A stretch of DNA of 64,000 bases, from positions 1 through 64,000 of the forward strand of contig JAQTLV010000003.1 in NCBI GenBank assembly GCA_028714675.1. The letters are read 5' to 3'. The DNA comes from Sulfurovaceae bacterium (GTDB lineage Bacteria; Campylobacterota; Campylobacteria; Campylobacterales; Sulfurovaceae). A model generated the notes under the pieces. It had not been told where the DNA came from, made no database searches, and saw only the letters and a program-made list of their open reading frames with translations. Shown piece by piece: positions 27,468 through 33,368 of this stretch; the first letter of the stretch is position 1, and every line of letters starts with the position of its first letter. Position numbers and translations under genes: made by a program.

Positions 27468-28756
27468 AGATAATTAAAATTAGCGATGCAAATTTTAAAA
27501 ATGAGTTTGATGAATTATTGCTCAGAGGCAAGATGGACATAGAAGGAGTTACAACTATTGTTTCATCACTTTTAAATGATATAAAAAAAGATAAAAATAG
27601 TGCATTAAAAGCTCAAATTGCTAGATTTGATAGATGGGAGCCAAAGGATGATGTTGAACTTTTGGTGAGTTTAGATGATATGAAAAATGCGTATGACAAC
27701 ATAGACGAAAATCTAAGAAATGCTATGCAATTGGCATATGATAGAATAAAAGCTTACCATGAAAAACTTCTTCCTAAAACTTGGATGGACAAAGAAGATA
27801 ATGGCATCATTTTGGGGCAAAAAGTAACTGCAGTTGATAGAGCAGGTCTTTATATACCTGGTGGAAAAGCAGCTTATCCAAGTTCACTTCTTATGAATGC
27901 AATTCCAGCAATTGTTGCAGGGGTAAAAGAGATAGTGGTTTGCACTCCAACTCCTGACAATGAAATAAATGAGTTGCTCCTCGCTGTATGTTATCTTTGC
28001 GGAGTAACTAAAGTTTTCAAAGTTGGTGGAGCATCGGCAATTGGGGCAATGGCTTATGGTACTGAGACTATTCCTAAGGTTGATGTTATAACTGGACCTG
28101 GCAATATTTTTGTAGCAACTGCAAAAAAACTTGTATATGGTGAAGTGAACATTGATATGATAGCAGGACCCAGCGAAATAGGTATATTGGCAGATGAGAG
28201 TGCAAGAGCTGATTATATAGCCATGGATTTGCTCTCTCAAGCAGAGCATGATGAGATGGCAAGTTCAATTCTTATTACTACAAGTATTGATTTAGCAAAC
28301 AGTGTTAGTAGTAAAGTTGAAGAGTTTTTAAAAACTCTTAGTCGTCAAGCAATAGCTCGTAAATCAATAGAAGATAGAGGGGCAATTATAGTAACAACTT
28401 CGATAGATGAAGCAGTGGAACTCATGAATGAGATAGCTCCTGAGCATCTTGAAGTTATGACGAAAGAGCCTTTTGAATTACTCAACAGTATTCGTCATGC
28501 AGGAGCTATATTCTTAGGAGAATATACACCAGAACCAATAGGGGATTATATAGCAGGACCAAATCATACATTGCCAACAGGTGGAACAGCAAAGTTTTAT
28601 TCACCACTTAGTGTTGAACATTTTTTGAAAAAATCATCAATTATCTCTATGAGCAAAAAAGGCATCCAAGAGCTTGGTGAAGCTTGTGCTTTAATCGCAC
28701 ACACAGAGGGATTAACTGCACATGAACAAAGTGTTAGTATGAGACTATGTTTATAG
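27464..28756 (+). CDS. hisD: Histidinol dehydrogenase
   Basis: A 430-residue zinc enzyme that oxidises histidinol to histidine, the last two steps of the pathway. Seen: RAGLYIPGGKAAYPSSLLMN, CTPTPD, GGASAIGAMAYGTE, TGPGNIFVATAKKLV, DMIAGPSEIG, the His/Glu motif SQAEHDE and the C-terminal PEHLEVM. GUG start overlaps the upstream stop. Its last 23 nt overlap the convergent PAS gene. No other his gene is adjacent. Confidence 0.97.
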   Translation: MKIIKISDANFKNEFDELLLRGKMDIEGVTTIVSSLLNDIKKDKNSALKAQIARFDRWEPKDDVELLVSLDDMKNAYDNIDENLRNAMQLAYDRIKAYHEKLLPKTWMDKEDNGIILGQKVTAVDRAGLYIPGGKAAYPSSLLMNAIPAIVAGVKEIVVCTPTPDNEINELLLAVCYLCGVTKVFKVGGASAIGAMAYGTETIPKVDVITGPGNIFVATAKKLVYGEVNIDMIAGPSEIGILADESARADYIAMDLLSQAEHDEMASSILITTSIDLANSVSSKVEEFLKTLSRQAIARKSIEDRGAIIVTTSIDEAVELMNEIAPEHLEVMTKEPFELLNSIRHAGAIFLGEYTPEPIGDYIAGPNHTLPTGGTAKFYSPLSVEHFLKKSSIISMSKKGIQELGEACALIAHTEGLTAHEQSVSMRLCL

Positions 28757-29168
28757 GGTCTGATCTTTCTAGAATTAGTTTATGAAATTTCTCTGCAGTT
28801 TCTCTTTTTTCAACATCAAAGACAGGCCTTCTAACTGATGTGTATCCTATAGTTATACCATTTTCTATAACAGGTGTAATTACAGTATAAATCCAATAAT
28901 ATCTTCCATCTTTTCTTAGATTTTTTAATATACCTTCCCATGTTTTTCCATGCGAGATAGTTTCCCATAATTCATAAAATATTATATTTGGTACATCCGG
29001 ATGTCTTATAATATTGTGTCTAGAGCCGATTAATTCATCTCTATCGTATCCAGATATTTCGCAAAATGTTTTATTTGCATATGTAATAATGCCATTTATA
29101 TCTGTTGAGCTTACTATGGTTCCATCTTCAAATTTGTACTCTTCATTTTTTATCTGTCTATACTTCAT
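28734..29168 (-). CDS. PAS-only Aer/CetB-like sensor, third copy
   Basis: A 144-residue protein that is almost only one PAS domain (about 15-120): DGTIVSSTDINGIITYANKTFCEISGY, ELIGSRHNIIRHPDVP, WEGILKNLRKDGRYYWIY. The RHPD flavin signature is kept. It is very like the protein at 8585-9100 but lacks its long N-terminal tail. No output domain is present, so it must act through another protein. The dodecin gene lies 16 nt upstream in the same direction, and the 3' end overlaps hisD by 23 nt. Confidence 0.85.
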   Translation of the reverse strand: MKYRQIKNEEYKFEDGTIVSSTDINGIITYANKTFCEISGYDRDELIGSRHNIIRHPDVPNIIFYELWETISHGKTWEGILKNLRKDGRYYWIYTVITPVIENGITIGYTSVRRPVFDVEKRETAEKFHKLILERSDPINIVSY

Positions 29169-29184
29169 AGATAGTCCTAAATTT

Positions 29185-29388
29185 TTAGTCTATTATAAAA
29201 GATATCTTTGCAGTTATTCGATACTGTGAAATTTTATTATCCACAACTTTTGCACTTTTTTCTTTTATGTATATAGATTTAATATTTCTGACACTTTTTG
29301 ATGCTTCTGTTATTGCATTTTGTGCGGCATCTTCCCAGCTTTTATCTGATTGAGCTAAAACCTCTATTACTTTTGCAACTTTTGACAT
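29185..29388 (-). CDS. Dodecin (flavin-binding)
   Basis: A 67-residue dodecin, a small protein that forms a hollow dodecamer and stores or buffers flavin. Family motifs: VAKVIEVLAQSDKSWEDAAQNAI (Trp near residue 18 stacks on the flavin), ASKSVRNIKSIYIKEKSAKV and the final strand QYRITAKISFIID. It has a good SD (AAAGGAT) and lies directly upstream of a flavin-type PAS gene, probably in one transcript. Confidence 0.92.
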   Translation of the reverse strand: MSKVAKVIEVLAQSDKSWEDAAQNAITEASKSVRNIKSIYIKEKSAKVVDNKISQYRITAKISFIID

Positions 29389-29466
29389 AATTCATCCTTT
29401 TGTTAAATATTATAACTAAAATTGATTATATCTGATAAAAGCTTAAATGAAAAATTGAAAAAAAAA

Positions 29467-29543
29467 TGGCGCGGTGGACGGGGCTCGAACCCGCGACCCC
29501 CTGCGTGACAGGCAGGTAATCTAACCAGCTGATCTACCACCGC
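29467..29543 (-). tRNA. tRNA-Asp (GUC), copy 1
   Basis: A 77-nt cloverleaf with encoded CCA: acceptor GCGGTGG/CCACCGC, anticodon arm CCTGC-CTGTCAC-GCAGG (GUC). Identical to the copy at 29930-30006. Last gene of the seven-tRNA transcript. A run of nine T follows the CCA on the coding strand (29458-29466) and may end transcription. Confidence 0.97.
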
Positions 29544-29598
29544 ACTAAGAAGTTATTAATATTCTAAAAAGTTTTAGAATTATAAGTATTGTATTTTA

Positions 29599-29674
29599 TG
29601 GTGGTCCCTGCAAGACTCGAACTTGCGACATCTACCTTGTAAGGGTAGCGCTCTACCAACTGAGCTAAGAGACC
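29599..29674 (-). tRNA. tRNA-Val (UAC), copy 1
   Basis: A 76-nt cloverleaf with CCA; anticodon arm CTACC-CTTACAA-GGTAG (UAC). Identical to copy 2. The 55-nt spacer to tRNA-Asp copy 1 holds a hairpin (ATTCTAAA / TTTAGAAT). Confidence 0.97.
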
Positions 29675-29683
29675 ATGACTTTT

Positions 29684-29759
29684 TGGCGACCCTTAGAGGA
29701 TTTGAACCTCTGTGAATGCATTGAAAATGCAACATCCTTGGCCACTAGATGAAAGGGTC
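29684..29759 (-). tRNA. tRNA-Glu (UUC)
   Basis: A 76-nt cloverleaf with CCA; acceptor GACCCTT/AAGGGTC, anticodon loop TTTTCAA (UUC), G discriminator as is usual for Glu. Present only in the second tRNA module, between Lys and Val. Confidence 0.97.
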
Positions 29760-29828
29760 ATCTAGATCCGAACAGTCATAAAAAAGCAAACTATGTTTGC
29801 GTGAGTTGTCTGTTGAAGACAATATTAA

Positions 29829-29904
29829 TGGTGTCCCGTCTAGGATTCGAACCTAGGGCCCCCTCATTAAAAGTGAGATGCTCTACCAACTGAGCTAACG
29901 AGAC
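29829..29904 (-). tRNA. tRNA-Lys (UUU), copy 1
   Basis: A 76-nt cloverleaf with CCA; anticodon arm CTCAC-TTTTAAT-GAGGG (UUU). Identical to copy 2. The 69-nt spacer to tRNA-Glu contains a hairpin GCAAAC-TAT-GTTTGC. Confidence 0.97.
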
Positions 29905-29929
29905 GAAATAAGTCAAAAGACTTATAAAA

Positions 29930-30006
29930 TGGCGCGGTGGACGGGGCTCGAACCCGCGACCCCCTGCGTGACAGGCAGGTAATCTAACCAGCTGATCTAC
30001 CACCGC
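29930..30006 (-). tRNA. tRNA-Asp (GUC), copy 2
   Basis: Identical in sequence to the gene at 29467-29543. Only 1 nt separates its 5' end from the CCA of tRNA-Val copy 2, so the two must be separated by RNase P and a 3' nuclease acting at nearly the same place. Confidence 0.97.
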
Positions 30007-30007
30007 A

Positions 30008-30083
30008 TGGTGGTCCCTGCAAGACTCGAACTTGCGACATCTACCTTGTAAGGGTAGCGCTCTACCAACTGAGCTAAGAGACC
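30008..30083 (-). tRNA. tRNA-Val (UAC), copy 2
   Basis: Identical to the gene at 29599-29674 (76 nt, encoded CCA, anticodon UAC). A 55-nt spacer with a hairpin ACAAA-CTATC-TTTGT separates it from tRNA-Lys copy 2. Confidence 0.97.
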
Positions 30084-30138
30084 ATAAAACAAACTATCTT
30101 TGTTGAGCCATCTGTTAAAGACAACAAAAATACCAAAG

Positions 30139-30214
30139 TGGTGTCCCGTCTAGGATTCGAACCTAGGGCCCCCTCATTAAAAGTGAGATGCTCTACCAAC
30201 TGAGCTAACGAGAC
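30139..30214 (-). tRNA. tRNA-Lys (UUU), copy 2
   Basis: Identical to the gene at 29829-29904. First gene of the tRNA transcript, about 15 nt after the predicted transcription start. Confidence 0.97.
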
Positions 30215-30231
30215 ATTAAATTGAGAACGAG

Positions 30232-30260
30232 ATTATAGCCCATTTTTGCTTTGATGTCAA
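30232..30260 (-). promoter_or_regulatory. Strong sigma70 promoter of the tRNA operon
   Basis: On the minus strand: consensus TTGACA (30255-30260), 17-nt spacer, consensus TATAAT (30232-30237), 17 bp before tRNA-Lys copy 2. The best match to consensus in the window, as expected for a stable RNA operon. Confidence 0.92.
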
Positions 30261-30276
30261 GGCACTTTTTCTAAAA

Positions 30277-30759
30277 TTAATTTAAATTTAGGTGTTTAGC
30301 TATTAGGTTTATAGCGAAATCAACAGATTGTTTTTGAACGCTTTGTCTGTCTCCTGTAAAGTTACAATGATGTATATCTATAACATCATTATTTATCAAA
30401 CCTATAAAAACAGTACCTACTGGTTTTTCTATACTGCCACCATTTGGTCCTGCTATACCAGAAACTGCTATGCCATAATCTGCGTGAGCCATCTTTACTA
30501 TACCTTTTAACATATACTCTACACATTGGCTACTGACTGCTCCAAAGTTTTTTAGTATCTCTTCACTAACTCCTAACCATTCATGTTTTATATCATTTGA
30601 GTAGGATACAACAGAGCCATTAAATACATCTGATGAACCACTAATGGCTGTAAATGCTGCAGCGATTCTACCACCAGTACAACTTTCAGCAAATGATATT
30701 GTTTGTTTTTCGGTTCTCAATGTGTCTATAATTAGTTGCAATAATTGTTTTTGTTTCAT
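30277..30759 (-). CDS. pncC: Nicotinamide-nucleotide amidase (CinA C-terminal family)
   Basis: A 160-residue protein matching the CinA C-terminal domain. It converts NMN to nicotinate mononucleotide and recycles pyridine nucleotide. Motifs: SFAESCTGGRIAAAFTAISGSSDVFNGSVVSYSN, FGAVSSQCV and AVSGIAGPNGGS. It stands alone without the N-terminal molybdopterin-like CinA domain, as in YgaD/PncC. It ends 17 nt upstream of the tRNA promoter. Confidence 0.93.
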   Translation of the reverse strand: MKQKQLLQLIIDTLRTEKQTISFAESCTGGRIAAAFTAISGSSDVFNGSVVSYSNDIKHEWLGVSEEILKNFGAVSSQCVEYMLKGIVKMAHADYGIAVSGIAGPNGGSIEKPVGTVFIGLINNDVIDIHHCNFTGDRQSVQKQSVDFAINLIAKHLNLN

Positions 30760-30794
30760 AAAAGTATTTTAACATATTATAGAAATGAATTTTG

Positions 30795-30800
30795 TATAAT
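30795..30800 (+). promoter_or_regulatory. -10 box for the WG-repeat-like gene
   Basis: TATAAT 30 nt before the ATG at 30830, in the gap between divergent genes; no convincing -35. Confidence 0.5.
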
Positions 30801-30829
30801 ATTGTATCTTTTGAAAAATTGGAAAAATA

Positions 30830-31789
30830 ATGAAGAACAAATTTATTTTTAGCTGCATGTTAATATTGAGTATTATAGCATTTGCCAAAGAGAACAAAAC
30901 TGACAAAATTATCGCTATTAGCAAAATAAACAATGGTTCGTATGAGAGTTATTATCTAACTAGAACAGGTAAAAAAGTAGGCATAGATAGTTTATATATG
31001 TATGACAATGGTGTTGATTGTGAAAATGATGGTTATATAAGATTTAGAGATCACAAAATCGATAAAGTAGGATTTTTTGACAATGATGGCAATGTAGCAA
31101 TCCCTCCAATTTATAGTGATGCCTCAAGAGTTCACAATGGAATGATATTTACCATAAGCGGTAAAAGAATAAAAGATGGTGAACACACTTACTCTGTAGG
31201 AACAGAAGCACTTGTGGATATTCATGGCAATACTATCATAAAAGATTTCCCACTTAATGAAGATATCAATTTATACTCTATGGCTATTGAAGATGCAAAT
31301 TATTCAATATCTCCTATAAGAGATTACTTTAAAGGGGAAAATGGAAAAACTTATTCTTTTATAAATTACAAAAAAGAGTTTAGGTATTGGCTTGAATCAG
31401 TTTTTAAAGAAGAGTTAACAAAAGAAAAAGTAAAAAATCATTTTTTTGACAAAGTCTCTTATTGGGATGATAAGTATGGATGGGTTTTATCTCCAAAAAA
31501 AGATTTAACAAAAGACATGATATCTGATATCGCACAAAAGCTCAAAAAAGTGCAAATGAAAAATGCAACATACCAAGTATTTTTAGATGATATCAATTCG
31601 CTCATATATCAAGGTAAAGAGTTTGAACCATTTTATAATAATTGTTATGAGCAAATCGTTGGAAAATATCCAGTTGCTGATGCCACTTTTGATGGGAAAA
31701 ATAAAGGCAAAAGTGTACAAGATCATTTCGAATTTTTGCGAACTGACAAAGGATATAAACTGATCGGAATTTCTATCAAAAGTGAGTAG
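30830..31789 (+). CDS. Exported protein with a WG-repeat-like segment
   Basis: A 319-residue protein with signal peptide MKNKFIFSCMLILSIIAFA. Residues about 80-110 (KIDKVGFFDNDGNVAIPPIYSDASRVHNGM) match the pattern of WG/KWG beta-repeats (GfiDk.GnvvIPp.Yd....f..G.a), with a partial second unit near GTEALVDIHGNTIIKDF. The C-terminal half is charged and helical with no recognised domain. Periplasmic or surface location likely; function unknown. Confidence 0.7.
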   Translation: MKNKFIFSCMLILSIIAFAKENKTDKIIAISKINNGSYESYYLTRTGKKVGIDSLYMYDNGVDCENDGYIRFRDHKIDKVGFFDNDGNVAIPPIYSDASRVHNGMIFTISGKRIKDGEHTYSVGTEALVDIHGNTIIKDFPLNEDINLYSMAIEDANYSISPIRDYFKGENGKTYSFINYKKEFRYWLESVFKEELTKEKVKNHFFDKVSYWDDKYGWVLSPKKDLTKDMISDIAQKLKKVQMKNATYQVFLDDINSLIYQGKEFEPFYNNCYEQIVGKYPVADATFDGKNKGKSVQDHFEFLRTDKGYKLIGISIKSE

Positions 31790-31807
31790 GGACTGCAACA
31801 CTTATGC

Positions 31808-31813
31808 TATAAT
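31808..31813 (+). promoter_or_regulatory. -10 box for the EEP-family gene
   Basis: TATAAT only about 7 nt before the ATG at 31820, so either the message is almost leaderless or a different start is used. Confidence 0.35.
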
Positions 31814-31819
31814 ATTTTT

Positions 31820-32581
31820 ATGTTAAATGAATTAAAATGCTTACTAATAAAACCATCCATGTATCATCACAATTATTCTCATTTAGTTTGTGATGATACT
31901 GTTTTAAATGAATTTAGTATTCTTTGTTGGAATGTTCATAAAAATAATGATAATTTTTCATTTAGTAACTACATCGGAGAATTTTCTAAAAGAAAGCCAG
32001 TTGACTTTTTTATATTTCAAGAAGCCGATTTTAAACATGGTGTAGAATTAAATATTCCAGAAGTAACATTTAATGCTGCAGCAAATTTAGAAAAACGTTC
32101 TACTTTCTATGGCGTTTTAACGGCAAGTAAATGTAAAACAATGTATAGCGAATCTTTTCTTTCACATGGTAAAGAATTGATATTCGGACCTTGTAAAAGC
32201 TTACTTTTGACAAAACACTCCTTTGAAGACGAATCACCTTTGTGGATTTTGAATCTTCATGCTATCAATTTTAGAGAAAATAGACACTACTATAAAGAGA
32301 TAGACAAAATAATTGAGATAATAGATGATTATGATGGAGCGATGATTATCGCAGGTGATTTTAATTCATGGAATAAAAATAGAATGAAATTTCTTCACAC
32401 AAAAATGGAAAATTTAAATTTTACTCATGTTCCTTTCTCAAAAAGTGATAAGGTTAAGTCTTTTATGAAAAATCATTTAGATTTTATTTTTTATAGAGGA
32501 ATCGAACTTGTTGAATATAGTATAGAAAGAAATCATAATCTCTCCGATCATCATCCTCTATTTGCTAAATTTAAGCGTTAG
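31820..32581 (+). CDS. Endonuclease/exonuclease/phosphatase family protein
   Basis: A 253-residue hydrolase of the EEP (DNase I/ExoIII-like) fold: LCWNVHK (Asn), FIFQEAD (metal Glu), LNLHAINF (His), IIAGDFNSW (Asp/Asn), LDFIFYRG and the final LSDHHPLFA (Asp-His). All usual active-site residues are present and there is no signal peptide, so it acts in the cytoplasm. Substrate (DNA, RNA, phosphoester) unknown. Confidence 0.87.
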   Translation: MLNELKCLLIKPSMYHHNYSHLVCDDTVLNEFSILCWNVHKNNDNFSFSNYIGEFSKRKPVDFFIFQEADFKHGVELNIPEVTFNAAANLEKRSTFYGVLTASKCKTMYSESFLSHGKELIFGPCKSLLLTKHSFEDESPLWILNLHAINFRENRHYYKEIDKIIEIIDDYDGAMIIAGDFNSWNKNRMKFLHTKMENLNFTHVPFSKSDKVKSFMKNHLDFIFYRGIELVEYSIERNHNLSDHHPLFAKFKR

Positions 32582-32610
32582 AACAGTTAAGATGACAAGG
32601 ATCTAGTAAA

Positions 32611-33015
32611 ATGAAAATAACTTCTTTTGAAAAAGATAGTAGAGGCGAATACGCTGAACTTTTTTTAAAAACTAGAGATTTTATAAAAATATGTATTGGC
32701 AATGATGCCAAAGAAAAATACAGAGAAAACATAACTACATTGTATTCAAAAGATGGTGGATTTTGTTATATAAGAGTTAAGGATGATTGCATCCATCTCG
32801 GTTGGTTTAGAGGCAAATATATAAATGACAAATATAACTTATTGTTTGGAGATGGTAAAACGATTAGAGGTCAAAAAGTTTATAAGCTAGATAAACCTAC
32901 AAGAGAAGCAATAAAATACTACATAAAAGAAACTCTATCGTTTTTGTTTGAGCATAATGAGTTGATGAGATTGCGAAAGCATAAGAAATATAATTCTTTA
33001 AAAAGTATGTTATAA
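32611..33015 (+). CDS. DUF1801-like protein
   Basis: A 134-residue soluble protein with the features of the YdhG/DUF1801 fold: GGFCYIRVKDDCIHLGWFRGKYI, LLFGDGKTIRGQKVYKLDKP and a C-terminal helix TREAIKYYIKETLSFL. Function of the family is unclear. It follows the EEP gene by 29 nt with SD AAGGA and ends inside the promoter of the antitoxin gene. Confidence 0.75.
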   Translation: MKITSFEKDSRGEYAELFLKTRDFIKICIGNDAKEKYRENITTLYSKDGGFCYIRVKDDCIHLGWFRGKYINDKYNLLFGDGKTIRGQKVYKLDKPTREAIKYYIKETLSFLFEHNELMRLRKHKKYNSLKSML

Positions 33016-33044
33016 TGTACCAAATAAAGTATGTAAAAAGGTAC
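33011..33044 (+). promoter_or_regulatory. Promoter and inverted repeat of the antitoxin gene
   Basis: TATAAT (33011-33016) followed by GTACC (33017-33021) and GGTAC (33040-33044), an inverted repeat around the predicted transcription start. Antitoxins of this family usually repress their own promoter, so this is a plausible operator. Confidence 0.5.
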
Positions 33045-33048
33045 TAAA

Positions 33049-33258
33049 ATGAGAACTATTTATGCAGAGCAGACCGTTGGTATCAGCGAACTCAAAAAAT
33101 CACCAAGCAGTGTTATCAAAAAAGCAGGGAAAGAAGCCATAGCTATATTAAATCATAATGCCCCTATAGCCTATCTCGTTCCTAGTGAGACTTATGAGAA
33201 ATTAATGAAGTTGTTAGATGATTATCTACTTACAAAAAAAGCAGAAAAAAGACCATAA
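33049..33258 (+). CDS. Phd/YefM (StbD-like) antitoxin, no toxin beside it
   Basis: A 69-residue antitoxin: GISELKKSPSSVIKKAGKEAIAILNHNAPIAYLVPSETYEKL is the Phd/YefM dimer and DNA-binding domain, followed by a short basic tail (TKKAEKRP). In known pairs a RelE/StbE-type toxin gene follows; here the next 110 bp hold only the ileS promoter. The upstream DUF1801-like gene is not a known toxin. So it is an orphan, or its partner is elsewhere. Confidence 0.85.
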   Translation: MRTIYAEQTVGISELKKSPSSVIKKAGKEAIAILNHNAPIAYLVPSETYEKLMKLLDDYLLTKKAEKRP

Positions 33259-33328
33259 GAAGATTGAATCTTATCAAAACATCTGCTTAGTAATCCTATA
33301 ATCAACCCAACCTTAATTGACTTTTGGC

Positions 33329-33334
33329 TATAAT
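33329..33334 (+). promoter_or_regulatory. -10 box for ileS
   Basis: TATAAT 34 nt before the ileS ATG. A TTGACT lies only 6 nt upstream of it, too close to act as its -35. Confidence 0.5.
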
Positions 33335-33368
33335 CGCTCATATTTTAAGAACAACCTAAAGAGAATAC

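Noticed and set aside
29791-30003. 70-codon minus-strand frame
   Set aside because: It runs through tRNA-Lys and tRNA-Asp genes; the peptide is only a translation of tRNA sequence.
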